A stretch of 44,691 nucleotides of DNA, taken from contig JAGKWO010000036.1 of the NCBI GenBank assembly GCA_021151835.1, positions 1-44,691 on the forward strand, given 5' to 3'. Of the stretch, positions 16,791-25,836 are shown in pieces (position 1 is the stretch's first letter; each line of letters starts with the position of its first letter). The DNA comes from Gammaproteobacteria bacterium. Its GTDB lineage: Bacteria > Pseudomonadota > Gammaproteobacteria > Pseudomonadales > Cellvibrionaceae. Made by a program: the position numbers and the translations under genes. Below the pieces are notes generated by a model. The model was not told the origin of the DNA. It searched no databases and was given only the letters and a program-made list of their open reading frames with translations.

Positions 16791-18077
16791 TTAACGCGGC
16801 TTCTTCAACCAACTCACCAGCCCATGCCCTGCTGCACGCCCGGAAGCAAAACAACCGGTGAGCAAATAACCGCCGGTAGGAGCATCCCAATCCAGCATTT
16901 CGCCCGCGCAAAAAACACCGGGGATTTTAGTGAGCATAAACGTCTTATCGAGTTCTTTGGCCGCAATACCACCCGCCGTGCTAATCGCTTCGTCAATAGG
17001 GCGAGTTGCAATTAAGGTCAGGGACAATTTTTTTATCGCTAACGCGAGTAATTCAGGATTTTCAAAGGTGTTCTTCGTAGTGAACTCGCGCAGCAATGCT
17101 AATTTCGTTGGCGACAAATTCAATTGTTTGCGCAAAAAATTGCTAAGTGAATTTTTTTCACGCGGTTTTTTCAAGCGCTGGATAATTTTATCCGCAGGAA
17201 AATCCGGCAAAAGATCAATATTCAATAACGCATTACCTTGTTGTGCCAATTGTTCACGCAAATATTTTGATAACGCGTAAATACCAGTACCCTCGATACC
17301 ATAAGCACTGATAATGGCCTCCGACAAAACACTACGCACACGACCTTCTGCATCAACGCAACTTAAGCCCACACCGTGCAAAGGTTCACCGGCATGTTGC
17401 TCGCGCAACAAATCACTCCAAGCAATAGCAAACCCGCAATTACTGGGCACCAGTTCATTTACCTGCACATGGTGCTCGTTTAGCAACGGAACCCATGCAC
17501 CATCCGAACCCAAACGCTGCCAACTGGCGCCGCCAAGCGCCAACAGCACCGCATCAGCAGAAATAGATTTAGTAACAACGGTTGCATTTTCTGTTGTTGT
17601 GAAAATTAGTGGGGCAGGTTCATTCTCTCTTACTTTTTCTCCCCAACCCAACCAGCGATGGCGAGGATAAATCTTTACGCCCAATTCGCGCAGTCGATGC
17701 AACCATGCACGCAATAACGGAGCCGCTTTCATATCGGTGGGAAATACGCGACCGGAGGTACCAACAAAGGTATCGATGCCCAAACCATGCACCCAATTGC
17801 GCAGTGCGGTCGCATCAAACTGTTTGAGTGCGTTAATGAAATTGGCGTTTGCCGAATAACGTGCACGAAAATCTTCCGCAGGTTCGGCGTGGGTAATATT
17901 CATTCCCCCGACACCGGCCAATAAAAATTTTCGCCCTACAGATGGCATCGCATCATAGACAGACACCTGGTGCCCCGCCGAAGCAATCACTTCCGCCGCC
18001 ATTAATCCCGCCGGGCCGCCGCCAACAATCACTACGGTTTTTGCGGGAGCAATATCAAAAATATCGAGTTGATTCAC
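16791..18077 (-). CDS. FAD-dependent flavoprotein, TIGR03862/HI0933 (BaiN-like) family
   Basis: The 428-residue cytosolic flavoprotein starts with an FAD-binding Rossmann motif G-G-G-P-A-G-L-M-A-A near residues 19-28, followed by D-A-M-P-S-V-G-R-K-F-L-L-A-G-V-G-G-M-N, which is characteristic of the HI0933-like group. The C-terminal part has G-E-M-L-D-W-D-A-P-T-G-G-Y-L-L, the second FAD-contact motif. Biochemical roles in this family are poorly known; proposed ones include amine or steroid oxidoreduction. The only in-frame start is GTG at 18077, without a clear ribosome-binding site. A 114-bp inverted-repeat element lies 60 bp upstream, between this gene and the acetylesterase gene. Confidence 0.85.
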   Translation of the reverse strand: MNQLDIFDIAPAKTVVIVGGGPAGLMAAEVIASAGHQVSVYDAMPSVGRKFLLAGVGGMNITHAEPAEDFRARYSANANFINALKQFDATALRNWVHGLGIDTFVGTSGRVFPTDMKAAPLLRAWLHRLRELGVKIYPRHRWLGWGEKVRENEPAPLIFTTTENATVVTKSISADAVLLALGGASWQRLGSDGAWVPLLNEHHVQVNELVPSNCGFAIAWSDLLREQHAGEPLHGVGLSCVDAEGRVRSVLSEAIISAYGIEGTGIYALSKYLREQLAQQGNALLNIDLLPDFPADKIIQRLKKPREKNSLSNFLRKQLNLSPTKLALLREFTTKNTFENPELLALAIKKLSLTLIATRPIDEAISTAGGIAAKELDKTFMLTKIPGVFCAGEMLDWDAPTGGYLLTGCFASGRAAGHGLVSWLKKPR

Positions 18078-18137
18078 AATAAAAAACCGATGAGAAAATT
18101 AATTCTGCATCGGCTTTCCTTTAGAACTACATAGGTA

Positions 18138-18251
18138 GCGATTTGGGTTCCGGTGTATTTTCCAAGACCGTGGGCCGCAGGGATGCGGACGACGAGTCCC
18201 CACGGATGGGTTCACGGCGTGTCTTGGAAAATACACCGGAACCCGAATCGC
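18138..18251. repeat. 114-bp palindromic intergenic element
   Basis: Left arm 18138-18168 and right arm 18221-18251 are inverted copies over 31 bp with one difference (18144/18245), which would be a G-U pair in RNA. The 52-bp centre contains CCGCA-GGGA-TGCGG (18175-18188, a GNRA-type tetraloop) and CCGTGGG at 18168-18174, which can pair either with CCCACGG (18199-18205) or, over five bases, with CACGG (18213-18217). There is no T-tract and no target duplication is visible at the ends. The centre looks like repeated palindromes I associate with many gammaproteobacterial intergenic regions, but that cannot be checked here. Confidence 0.85.
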
Positions 18252-18267
18252 GGGGCTAATAGAAAAA

Positions 18268-20295
18268 CTATTTCACACTGGCCTCAAACGGCGATGCAGG
18301 CAGACCCGCGCTATTATACAGATTTGCGCCCTCAGGGTTATCTGCCCATGCATAACGCACCCATTTCGGTTCAGCGACCGACTCTGCATAAACAATTAAC
18401 TGATCCTTCTTCACCTCCGCATTCGCCCACACAAACTTTTTATCTGCACCGGCCACCGCAACCTGCTTCAATTCGCCGCCGCGCACATCCAACCCCTTAC
18501 CCACATCTACAAAGCTCAATACCAATTTATTGCCTTTGGCTTTCACTTTCTTCAGGTTAGGCCCGGATGCCAGTAACGACTTTTTACCATATGCCACTTT
18601 GCTTGCACCCAACGCCAAACGCTCACCGACAGTTTGCTTATCCAACGGATGAATATCATTCCATTCACCCACATCAATAGCGACAGCCATAGCAGTATTT
18701 TTTAATTCCAATGCCTGGCGTTGCGCCTCACGCAATTGTGCCCATTTACTTTCTGCCGGCTGTGTATTTGCCGGCAGAAAATTCGCCAACTGCACGAACA
18801 AAAACGGGAAATCTCCCTGCTTGAATTGCGCGCGCCAATCGCGAATCAAATCGGCAAACAAATAGCGATACTCCGATGTGCTGGCCGCACAACTTTCATC
18901 TGCACATTGGCCCGCAGGTTGGCGATGCACACCCTGTGCATCCGCTCGCTCTACATTGGATTCACCTTGATACCAGATCACCCCGGTAATTTTTAATGGC
19001 AATGCCGGTGCCAACTTCGCGTTAAACAATGACGACGGCAAATAATGCAAGGTAGTTGTTGGCTGCATGGAACCCGTACGCGCGGCAATTTGATACTTCC
19101 ATTCGCCTCGCAGATCAATTGCTTCATCGCCAAAAATACCCTCACCCAACAACAGCGCATAGCGTTTATCTTTTACAAAACCGGCATTCGCCGAATAGCT
19201 GGTGATACGAACACTAATATTATTGGTACCCGCTTTTAACACACCCGCAGGAACGGCATAAATGCGCGGTGGATATTGATAACCGGTTTTCCCCACCAAT
19301 TGCCCATTTACATACACCTGATCACCATCGACAATGCAACCCAACCATAGCGTTGCTTTTTTCGCAGCCTGCGCAGCCGTTAATTCAATGGTTTTACGAA
19401 CCCACACCGCGCCGTTAGTAAAATCACTACCCTGTTCCTTTAAATATCCGGGAATGTGAATATTTTTCCATTCAGCAGTATTTAATTTCTCCTGCTGCCA
19501 ATTATTTTTCAAACCAACATCTGCCGCATCCAAATCGGCATACCATTTATCGCTATTGGCTTTGTCTTTCGCGATGGTTGCCTGCACATAAGCATCTTCT
19601 TTAAACGGCTGTAATTTTTCCTGGTAGTGCGGATATTTTTCCAGCACTGATTCACTCACCCAGGCCTCTGCCGGCGAACCGCCCACGGGAATAGTTACCA
19701 ACCCAATCGGTACATTGTTTTCTGCGTGAAGCTTTTGCATAAAGAAAAAACCAACCGCCGAAAACGTAGCCATATTTTCCGGCGTCGCCGTTTTCCATTG
19801 GCCCTGGGTGTAATCCTGCACTGGACCTTTAAAGGCATAAGCAACCGGCACATTGAACTCACGAATATTGGGCTGATTGGTAGATTCGATTAATCCCGGA
19901 TATTTATATTTCACGCGACTCAACGGCAGCTCCATATTGGATTGCCCCGCTGCAATCCACAAATCGCCCAACAAAATATTTTGCCGTGTCAGCTGGTTCT
20001 TGCCACTGACTTTTAACGCATGAGGGCCACCGGCTTTGAATGCGGGAAACGTTACCGACCAGCGCCCCGCTTTCGTCACGGTCGATAATTCCTTGCCCGC
20101 AAAATTAACAGTGACTTTCTCACCATCATCCGCCCAGCCCCAGATGGTCAAGGGCTTATCGCGTTGCAGGATAGCGCCATCACTCAACAGGCGCGGAAGA
20201 TTTACCTCGGCAAAGGCCTGGGTGGCTGCCAGCGTGAGTAGGGCCAGGGCAGCAAATCCGGAGAATGTTGCCTGTTTTATATTGATAAAGTTCAT
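18268..20295 (-). CDS. secreted carbohydrate acetylesterase (SASA/CE20-like)
   Basis: The 675-residue secreted SGNH-type esterase has a signal peptide (cleavage after A-F-A near residue 29), an N-terminal beta domain, and the catalytic block A-A-G-Q-S-N-M with nucleophile S119. Its D-x-H partner pair is D547/H549 in N-D-I-H-P. Between them, about residues 255-370, sits an inserted jelly-roll domain like the sugar-binding domain of GH2 enzymes. This layout is that of CE20 xyloglucan/xylan acetylesterases, which are often annotated as sialate O-acetylesterases. It should remove acetyl groups from plant polysaccharides. A 17-residue insert, G-Q-C-A-D-E-S-C-A-A-S-T and its flanks, near 450-465 could hold a disulfide. 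It is a single-gene transcript unit with no sialic-acid genes nearby. Confidence 0.88.
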   Translation of the reverse strand: MNFINIKQATFSGFAALALLTLAATQAFAEVNLPRLLSDGAILQRDKPLTIWGWADDGEKVTVNFAGKELSTVTKAGRWSVTFPAFKAGGPHALKVSGKNQLTRQNILLGDLWIAAGQSNMELPLSRVKYKYPGLIESTNQPNIREFNVPVAYAFKGPVQDYTQGQWKTATPENMATFSAVGFFFMQKLHAENNVPIGLVTIPVGGSPAEAWVSESVLEKYPHYQEKLQPFKEDAYVQATIAKDKANSDKWYADLDAADVGLKNNWQQEKLNTAEWKNIHIPGYLKEQGSDFTNGAVWVRKTIELTAAQAAKKATLWLGCIVDGDQVYVNGQLVGKTGYQYPPRIYAVPAGVLKAGTNNISVRITSYSANAGFVKDKRYALLLGEGIFGDEAIDLRGEWKYQIAARTGSMQPTTTLHYLPSSLFNAKLAPALPLKITGVIWYQGESNVERADAQGVHRQPAGQCADESCAASTSEYRYLFADLIRDWRAQFKQGDFPFLFVQLANFLPANTQPAESKWAQLREAQRQALELKNTAMAVAIDVGEWNDIHPLDKQTVGERLALGASKVAYGKKSLLASGPNLKKVKAKGNKLVLSFVDVGKGLDVRGGELKQVAVAGADKKFVWANAEVKKDQLIVYAESVAEPKWVRYAWADNPEGANLYNSAGLPASPFEASVK

Positions 20296-20410
20296 ACGTA
20301 TATTTTCATTATTGGTTATGAGTAGTAGTGTAAGGCACTTGTATACCAGATAAAATCATAAACCAAGTTTCAACGTTTGCGTCGACTTTTACAGAAATTG
20401 ATTAACCCAA

Positions 20411-20435
20411 TAAAAAAGGCAGCCAGGCTGCCTTT
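20411..20435 (-). terminator. intrinsic terminator of the DUF3144 gene
   Basis: AAGGCAGC pairs with GCTGCCTT (20416-20434) over a 3-base loop. On the minus strand it runs into a T-tract about 26 bp past the gene's stop. Confidence 0.85.
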
Positions 20436-20460
20436 TAAAAACAGAGAGATTCCGCGTGCA

Positions 20461-20781
20461 CTAATCCGCAGATTCACGATTACCGATCAATGCGGTGTAA
20501 TTTTCCCGATAATCGTCCATGTGTTCTTTCAGATGATCGCGAAAGCGCCCTGTAAGGTAATTGGTAGTGCCTTCAACATCTTCGGCAAATTCATTTTTAT
20601 CCAGCGATGAATGGGCCACCACAAACGCGTTAAAGCGCGCTGCCGCGTTGAGTAATGCGGCGGCCACAATACCCGGGTCTGCCGCATCACACGCGTCGTT
20701 TGCCTGGCTGATAAACGCTTCTACCTGCCCCCAGTAAATATCTTCATCATTTGCCGTTGAACCATCGTTTACATCGGACAT
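20461..20781 (-). CDS. DUF3144 family protein
   Basis: The product is an acidic, helical, cytosolic protein of 106 residues. It matches the DUF3144 pattern: an early W-G-Q-V-E-A-F-I-S-Q-A-N, a central A-A-L-L-N-A-A-A-R-F-N-A-F-V-V-A, and a closing H-M-D-D-Y-R-E-N-Y. The function of this family is not known. The ATG at 20781 is preferred over earlier starts because GAGG lies close upstream and the homologous region follows at once; the longer frame starts with TTG. A near-consensus promoter lies just upstream and a terminator downstream, so it is a single-gene unit. Confidence 0.85.
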   Translation of the reverse strand: MSDVNDGSTANDEDIYWGQVEAFISQANDACDAADPGIVAAALLNAAARFNAFVVAHSSLDKNEFAEDVEGTTNYLTGRFRDHLKEHMDDYRENYTALIGNRESAD

Positions 20782-20811
20782 AGCAACCTCACTCATCATA
20801 GAATTTGGCGA

Positions 20812-20840
20812 ATTATAAATGGCAAAGCCCCCGCTGTCAG
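20812..20840 (-). promoter_or_regulatory. near-consensus sigma-70 promoter of the DUF3144 gene
   Basis: On the minus strand, CTGACA (20840-20835), 17 bases, TATAAT (20817-20812). The -35 lies in the upper stem and loop of the preceding terminator hairpin, and the spacer is its 3' stem. Confidence 0.75.
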
Positions 20841-20857
20841 GCGACAACGGGGGCTTT
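20824..20857 (-). terminator. hairpin terminator of the M16 peptidase gene
   Basis: A ten-base arm AAAGCCCCCG pairs with CGGGGGCTTT, and four further pairs (TGTC/GACA) follow one mismatch, with a 4-base loop. On the minus strand it begins 13 bp after the peptidase stop. The T-run is only three bases, so termination relies on the strong stem. Confidence 0.7.
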
Positions 20858-20869
20858 GTTAAACCCGTC

Positions 20870-23728
20870 TTATTTTACCGGGGCAAATGGCTTGGCTTTG
20901 AAATTGGTGCCACGCAATTGCAATAATGCCTTACCCGATTTTTCATTTAGTAATAAACCTTCGTAGATGCGAATCAAATCGGCTTTGGTCACTTTTTGCA
21001 ACGCGGCCAAATAGCGATCACGCGCATCAAATGCATATTTCCCTTGCCAGAATTCTTTCGTATAACGCGAAGCTTCCGCGTAGAAGTCAGTGGGCTTTTC
21101 CAGCACGTTGGCGATCAACGCTTGTTTTGCCTGCTCGATTTCTTTTTCATCGGTTGCTTTTAACGTTGCCAGGTAATCCTTACGGAATTTATCCATGCGC
21201 GCTTTAATGCCGGGCAAATCGGTATTGGAGCTTTGCACCAGCATCACAAAGCCGGGAATATCATCCACGGGGTATTCAAAGCTGGTCACTACATAACCCA
21301 ATTGCTCATGGGTACGCAGTTGCATAAAAAATGCATTGCCGAACAACGCATTGAATACGGCAAGCTGCGCTTGTTCGTCGTCCGATTTCTTACTGCCAAA
21401 CCAGGTTTGCAATACTGCGCTATCGGCCAGTTCCACATCATCTTTAAACTCGGTAATTTTTCCCGGTGCCGGAATGATATAAGAATTTACCGCACGTTGT
21501 TCCGGCAAGCGGGTGCCCGGTAAAATTTGTGCGGCCGTTTGCGCGAAATGCTTAACCTGTGCTTCGGTGTAATTACCTACCGCAAACAAACGCAACAGTG
21601 CGTTTTTCTTTACTGCATCATGATAAGCAACCAAATCTGCCCTGGTGATAGCAGCCAATGCAGCCAATTGTTCATCTTCGTTGTAACCGTTTTGGGTGGT
21701 CACGCGGCCAAGATCAGCAAACAATTGGCGGAATACATGATTCTTTTTAGCGTTGAGCAGGTTTTTTTCCAAACTGTCTTTGGATTCAGCAAACCACTGT
21801 TCAGTAATCGGTAGCGCCACAAAATTGTTCAATAACTGGGTTAACAGTAATTCGTGCTTTGTGGTGTAGCCGGAAACAAAAATTCCCTGTGAGTTGGTAA
21901 TAGTTGATTGCAACTCAACGCCCAGGGATGCACGTCCCGCGCGATCAATCAACGTCAGGTTTTGCTTGTTGAAAACTTCGTTTAACAGCGATGACAACAC
22001 CGCTTGGCGTGGAGAAGATTTTGCGAAATCCACGTTAATTTGCAACGATAACTGGCCTTTATCTTCACGATAGAACTCCGGATGAACCAGATAAGCTTCA
22101 ACGCCTGCCTGACTAACAACCTGGTGCGGCTTCAGGTAAATATTTTCTACAATTGGAGCCTGCTGGTCAGTAAACAGGTCATTCAGGGGCGGCAAATTAA
22201 ACTTGTAATGTGCTTTCAATGAATCCCAACGTTTGTACTCATCACCGGTGATCGCACGGATTGCATATTTACCATCAAAATAGGGAATCGGTGTATCAAC
22301 TTTTTCGCTGGGATTGATATACCAGACACGTGCACTTTTTTCATTTAATTGTGCCAGGACATTCTTGATACGTTTAGCATCATAACGCTCGTAAACATAT
22401 TCCGAATTCAACAGGTTTTCGACAGGCAAATCGAATTGTGCCGTAGTCAAACCCACTGCCTGTTGCAATGGGTCCGGTTTGGGAGCATTGGCAAAATCCT
22501 TGGTGCGCATTGCTTGCAATTCGCGGTAATAGTTTTCATCCAATCCTTTTTGTTTGATCAAATCCACATACGCAAAAATAGCGGCAATAATTTCATCCTG
22601 TTGTTGTACACCGGCGTCGGTTAATTCCGCCTGCACACGTAAAATACCATCCGGGCCATACGCTTCACTATCAAAATAGGCGGTCAGGGTTTTTACCAAA
22701 CCTTGAACACGCAGTTGCTCGCCCAGGGTGCCGGGCTCTTCTGATGTCAGCAAATTATGGATAAATTCATTGGGTTTCAACCGCCATTCCGCTTTATTGG
22801 ATTTCACCGGGAAATCCACATACAACGCTTTCAAATCCTTAATAGGCTTGTAATGAATACTTTTGCCCAATTCACTTTTCGTCAAGCCGGGTTCGGTGAC
22901 GTCAGGAAGCGGTACATTTTTGTTGGGAATATTGGAAAAATGTTTCTGCGCGAGTGCTTTTAATTCTGGCAAGGATTGTTTACCAACCAAGGTCAATTTC
23001 ATGATGTTCGCGGAATAATAGGTATCATAAAATTTTCGTAGTTCATCATTAAGTACCGAGCCTGGTTTATCTTGCAATGTATCCAGGTTGCCGATATTGA
23101 ATTTGGAGCTGGGGTTATTCGGGCTGGCAGTAAAACCCTGCAACGCAAAAAGATTCCAGGGGTCCTGCGCTTTTTGCAATGACCATTCATTATTTACTGC
23201 ATTACGTTCTTTATCGCTGTAATGCGGATCAAAGGTTGGTTTCTTGAAATAATCGCTGAATCGATCCAGGGCATCATCAAATTTACCGGCATTAATCTGG
23301 AATAAATAATTAGTTTTATCATAAGCGGTAAACGCATTAGTCATCCCGCCATTGGCCTGGGTGTATTTCATAAAACCATCAGGCTCGGGATATTTTTCGG
23401 TGCCTAAAAACAACATATGTTCGAGATAATGCGCTAATCCCAATTGGTTTTTCGGGTTGTGCGCGCTGCCGACACCCACCGCAAGTGATGCGGCCGAATT
23501 TTCCAGGCTCGGATCAGACACCAACACCACCTGCAAACCATTCGGCAACAATAACGCAGCGTATTGGCGATCATCGTTGGGGCTTTTAATAATGGTAACT
23601 TCTTCAAGGTTGCGAACGGCTGTCACAGTGGCAGGTGACGCTGCAGTAGTTGTAGTTTCACAGCCGGTAAGGGCGACACCGCCCAGCAATAAAATACTGA
23701 GCGCCAGCGCTGAATAACGTTTGGACAT
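20870..23728 (-). CDS. M16 (insulinase/pitrilysin family) zinc metalloprotease lipoprotein
   Basis: This is a 952-residue M16A-type protease, close to the full length of pitrilysin (protease III) and insulin-degrading enzymes, with four homologous modules. The inverted zinc motif H-Y-L-E-H has ligands H100 and H104 with catalytic E103. The downstream glutamate is within E-R-N-A-V-N-N-E-W, about 75 residues on. The N-terminus is a lipoprotein signal with lipobox L-T-G-C at C23, so the enzyme is likely anchored in the periplasm rather than free as in E. coli PtrA. It should degrade small peptides of the envelope. The ATG has AGGGA seven bases upstream. Confidence 0.93.
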   Translation of the reverse strand: MSKRYSALALSILLLGGVALTGCETTTTAASPATVTAVRNLEEVTIIKSPNDDRQYAALLLPNGLQVVLVSDPSLENSAASLAVGVGSAHNPKNQLGLAHYLEHMLFLGTEKYPEPDGFMKYTQANGGMTNAFTAYDKTNYLFQINAGKFDDALDRFSDYFKKPTFDPHYSDKERNAVNNEWSLQKAQDPWNLFALQGFTASPNNPSSKFNIGNLDTLQDKPGSVLNDELRKFYDTYYSANIMKLTLVGKQSLPELKALAQKHFSNIPNKNVPLPDVTEPGLTKSELGKSIHYKPIKDLKALYVDFPVKSNKAEWRLKPNEFIHNLLTSEEPGTLGEQLRVQGLVKTLTAYFDSEAYGPDGILRVQAELTDAGVQQQDEIIAAIFAYVDLIKQKGLDENYYRELQAMRTKDFANAPKPDPLQQAVGLTTAQFDLPVENLLNSEYVYERYDAKRIKNVLAQLNEKSARVWYINPSEKVDTPIPYFDGKYAIRAITGDEYKRWDSLKAHYKFNLPPLNDLFTDQQAPIVENIYLKPHQVVSQAGVEAYLVHPEFYREDKGQLSLQINVDFAKSSPRQAVLSSLLNEVFNKQNLTLIDRAGRASLGVELQSTITNSQGIFVSGYTTKHELLLTQLLNNFVALPITEQWFAESKDSLEKNLLNAKKNHVFRQLFADLGRVTTQNGYNEDEQLAALAAITRADLVAYHDAVKKNALLRLFAVGNYTEAQVKHFAQTAAQILPGTRLPEQRAVNSYIIPAPGKITEFKDDVELADSAVLQTWFGSKKSDDEQAQLAVFNALFGNAFFMQLRTHEQLGYVVTSFEYPVDDIPGFVMLVQSSNTDLPGIKARMDKFRKDYLATLKATDEKEIEQAKQALIANVLEKPTDFYAEASRYTKEFWQGKYAFDARDRYLAALQKVTKADLIRIYEGLLLNEKSGKALLQLRGTNFKAKPFAPVK

Positions 23729-23912
23729 AGTAGTTCCCTTTTGGAATTAATCGGACACAGCAAGACAGGCGAAGCCTACCAGAGTTTGGTGGTGCGCGCA
23801 CAGTGTGGTACGGCTATGGATGAAACTATCGATGCGCCCTCACCCGAACTCATCCGCGTTAGGACTGACCGGGAGAGTCGAGGTTCCACTGTCAGGAACA
23901 GAATGTTTATTG

Positions 23913-24710
23913 TTATTTTCTGTTATGAGTTGAAAAGTCAACACGAGTTACCGTGGAAATAAAATGCCGCTGGCTTTGCATCGCAGCTCCCCAGGTTTCT
24001 TCCCTTACCTCGCGCCGCGAACCAATTAAACGCGCCCGATGCTGTTGATAGTTCATGCTGACGGTATTTTGAAACTGGAAACCGACCACCAGGAATACCC
24101 GCCCGGAACCGGTTTCGGTAGTTTCACTGGCTAGCGGCGTACCATTGCCGTCGATCCATAGCGTAAAACGATGATCGTATTTTTTTACATATTTGCGATA
24201 TTTTTTATCAATTTTCTCTATCGGCAAACTGAAGGTGAGCACGCGCGCGGGTGCACCGGCAAATGATTCTTCCCGCTCGCTCAAAAAGGTATAACGCTCA
24301 AGGGCCAATGCCAATTGGGCAGCAGGGTACATTAACTCCCGCCACTCCCAATAATCGAATTCCCCAACCGCATTCAGCGCAGAATTTTTAACATTTTCAT
24401 CCGCAATTTTAGCGAATTCTTCCCGCTGCAATAATCCAATCACATTGGCGGGATACACGATATGCAAACCTTTTGCGCCATCTTCAAGGCGCAAATTAAT
24501 GAGTCCCTCCCGATCAATCAACTCATCACTTTCACCGGTGCGGCCAAAGAGCCGGAATTGCACATCCACTGCAATAGGGGCATCAGTATTCAATTGCTGC
24601 AAGGTTTTACGAAGATCAGATATACCATCCGCCCTGCCCCAAGGACCCAAGGTCGCTAACATGAAGCCAGCGACAACAGCGCAATTAATCGAGCAAGAAC
24701 GCATAGCCAT
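23913..24710 (-). CDS. exported protein of unknown function
   Basis: The 265-residue protein has an N-terminal signal peptide (hydrophobic core C-A-V-V-A-G-F-M-L-A-T-L-G, cleavage near W-G-R-A-D). The rest is mixed alpha/beta with charged beta strands; the L-I-D-R-E-G-L-I-N-L-R-L and H-R-F-T-L-W-I-D-G-N-G-T-P-L-A-S-E-T segments recall LolA/LolB-like or DUF2092-type half-barrels, but I cannot assign it. I chose the ATG at 24710, with GGGA seven bases upstream, over the GTG at 24722. It lies alone on the minus strand, with about 184 bp of plain sequence before the M16 gene. Confidence 0.75.
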   Translation of the reverse strand: MAMRSCSINCAVVAGFMLATLGPWGRADGISDLRKTLQQLNTDAPIAVDVQFRLFGRTGESDELIDREGLINLRLEDGAKGLHIVYPANVIGLLQREEFAKIADENVKNSALNAVGEFDYWEWRELMYPAAQLALALERYTFLSEREESFAGAPARVLTFSLPIEKIDKKYRKYVKKYDHRFTLWIDGNGTPLASETTETGSGRVFLVVGFQFQNTVSMNYQQHRARLIGSRREVREETWGAAMQSQRHFISTVTRVDFSTHNRK

Positions 24711-25036
24711 ACATTTTCCCACGTTACCAACCCGGCGGTTACCCGGATTCTATCAAGGGAGATAGTCATTGACCCGGGAATTGGCGATAGAGTTACCTCG
24801 CTTCGACAACGCCGAATGCCTGATGTTGCACGCGGGCAACTGCTGATAAATGTGATGGGGCGCTACGGGAAAAGTTATAGTTGATATAACAACAAACCCA
24901 ATGTTGACACTAACGACTTTCTACCAAAGCCATTTCCCGGGGATAACAATAGCAATCGTTAAAAAAATAATTTGGCACCACCGTTTTCGCTAGCAGACGT
25001 AACGAAAACACCAGTGCCATTCCGAATGGTCAATTT
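24711..25036. other. 326-bp intergenic stretch
   Basis: No open frame looks coding. The right end carries the terminator of the GIN-domain operon at 24961-25019. The left part should contain the promoter of the exported-protein gene, but I see no clear -35/-10 pair. Confidence 0.5.
24961..25019 (-). terminator. terminator of the DUF2884-DUF2807 operon
   Basis: TGGCAC pairs with GTGCCA and GTTTTCG pairs with CGAAAAC (24973-24989 with 25003-25019), separated by a 4-base internal loop. On the minus strand the stem is followed by AAATTATTTTTTT. Confidence 0.65.
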
Positions 25037-25813
25037 TTATTTGGAACGCGCATTGATATGGCTCGCACCACTTGAATTGGTTTCAGCTTTGGGATTACCG
25101 AAATAATTCACACTCGATGCACCGCTTGCTCCGGCAACCAATTTATCCGTTACCGTTAATTCAATATGCGATGCACCACTTGCCTCGACATTCGCTGTTT
25201 TTGCCGTAAGATTTTTTGCGCGCAAATTACTGGCACCACTCACATCCGCTTTCAATGATTGGGTGTTACTATCGCCTTTGATATCAACATTCGCGGCGCC
25301 GGACAAATCAAAATCCTGTTCCTGGCTATTCACACTATTAATGCGCACATTAGCGGCACCAGAGAGATCAAGGTGAAATTTTGCGGCGTTGATTGTTGCA
25401 AAATCCGCGTTCGCCGCACCGCTATTACTAACGTCCAGTTTATCCTCTTGCAAATCACCGACCTTGGCTTTAGCACCGCCGGATAACTCAAGGTATTCCA
25501 GATGTTTCACCCGCAACACCACACGCACATTGCCTTCGCCATGGCCAAACCAATTAAAAAGATTGCCTTCGCTTTTTACCCAGACACTGACGCGCTTGCC
25601 GGTCTGGTCAACTTTAACGCGCTTCATCACCTCGGCATCCGCCTCTACGCGCAAATACTCGGTTCCATCCTGGGTAATTTCAATTTGGGTTCCACCGCCG
25701 GCCACAAACTCGGTGAAATCTTTTACCGGATACGTTTTTGCCACCGTTTCAGCCCATGCCAGCGGCGTACACAAGGACAACACTAATGCCGGAATTAATG
25801 ATTTGATCAACAT
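25037..25813 (-). CDS. exported DUF2807 (GIN-domain) protein
   Basis: The 258-residue exported protein has a signal peptide (cleavage after A-W-A near 21), followed by a putative auto-transporter-adhesin head GIN domain (DUF2807). Eight copies of an (S/N)-S-G-A or S-G-G-A turn recur every 18-21 residues from about residue 110, as expected for a right-handed parallel beta-helix. Such proteins are common in envelope stress loci and of unknown function. The ATG at 25813 has GGAG seven bases upstream; the earlier GTG at 25825 is less likely. It lies 23 bp after the DUF2884 gene on the same strand and is probably co-transcribed with it. Confidence 0.85.
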   Translation of the reverse strand: MLIKSLIPALVLSLCTPLAWAETVAKTYPVKDFTEFVAGGGTQIEITQDGTEYLRVEADAEVMKRVKVDQTGKRVSVWVKSEGNLFNWFGHGEGNVRVVLRVKHLEYLELSGGAKAKVGDLQEDKLDVSNSGAANADFATINAAKFHLDLSGAANVRINSVNSQEQDFDLSGAANVDIKGDSNTQSLKADVSGASNLRAKNLTAKTANVEASGASHIELTVTDKLVAGASGASSVNYFGNPKAETNSSGASHINARSK

Positions 25814-25836
25814 GATTTTCTCCACACTATTTTTAA

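Noticed and set aside
18138..18251. The palindromic element as an intrinsic terminator
   Set aside because: It has no T-tract on either strand, and its 52-bp centre is too long for a terminator loop.
18153..18560. 135-codon frame running through the palindromic element
   Set aside because: It begins in the left arm of the repeat and runs into the antisense of the esterase gene. Such frames arise from the repeat.
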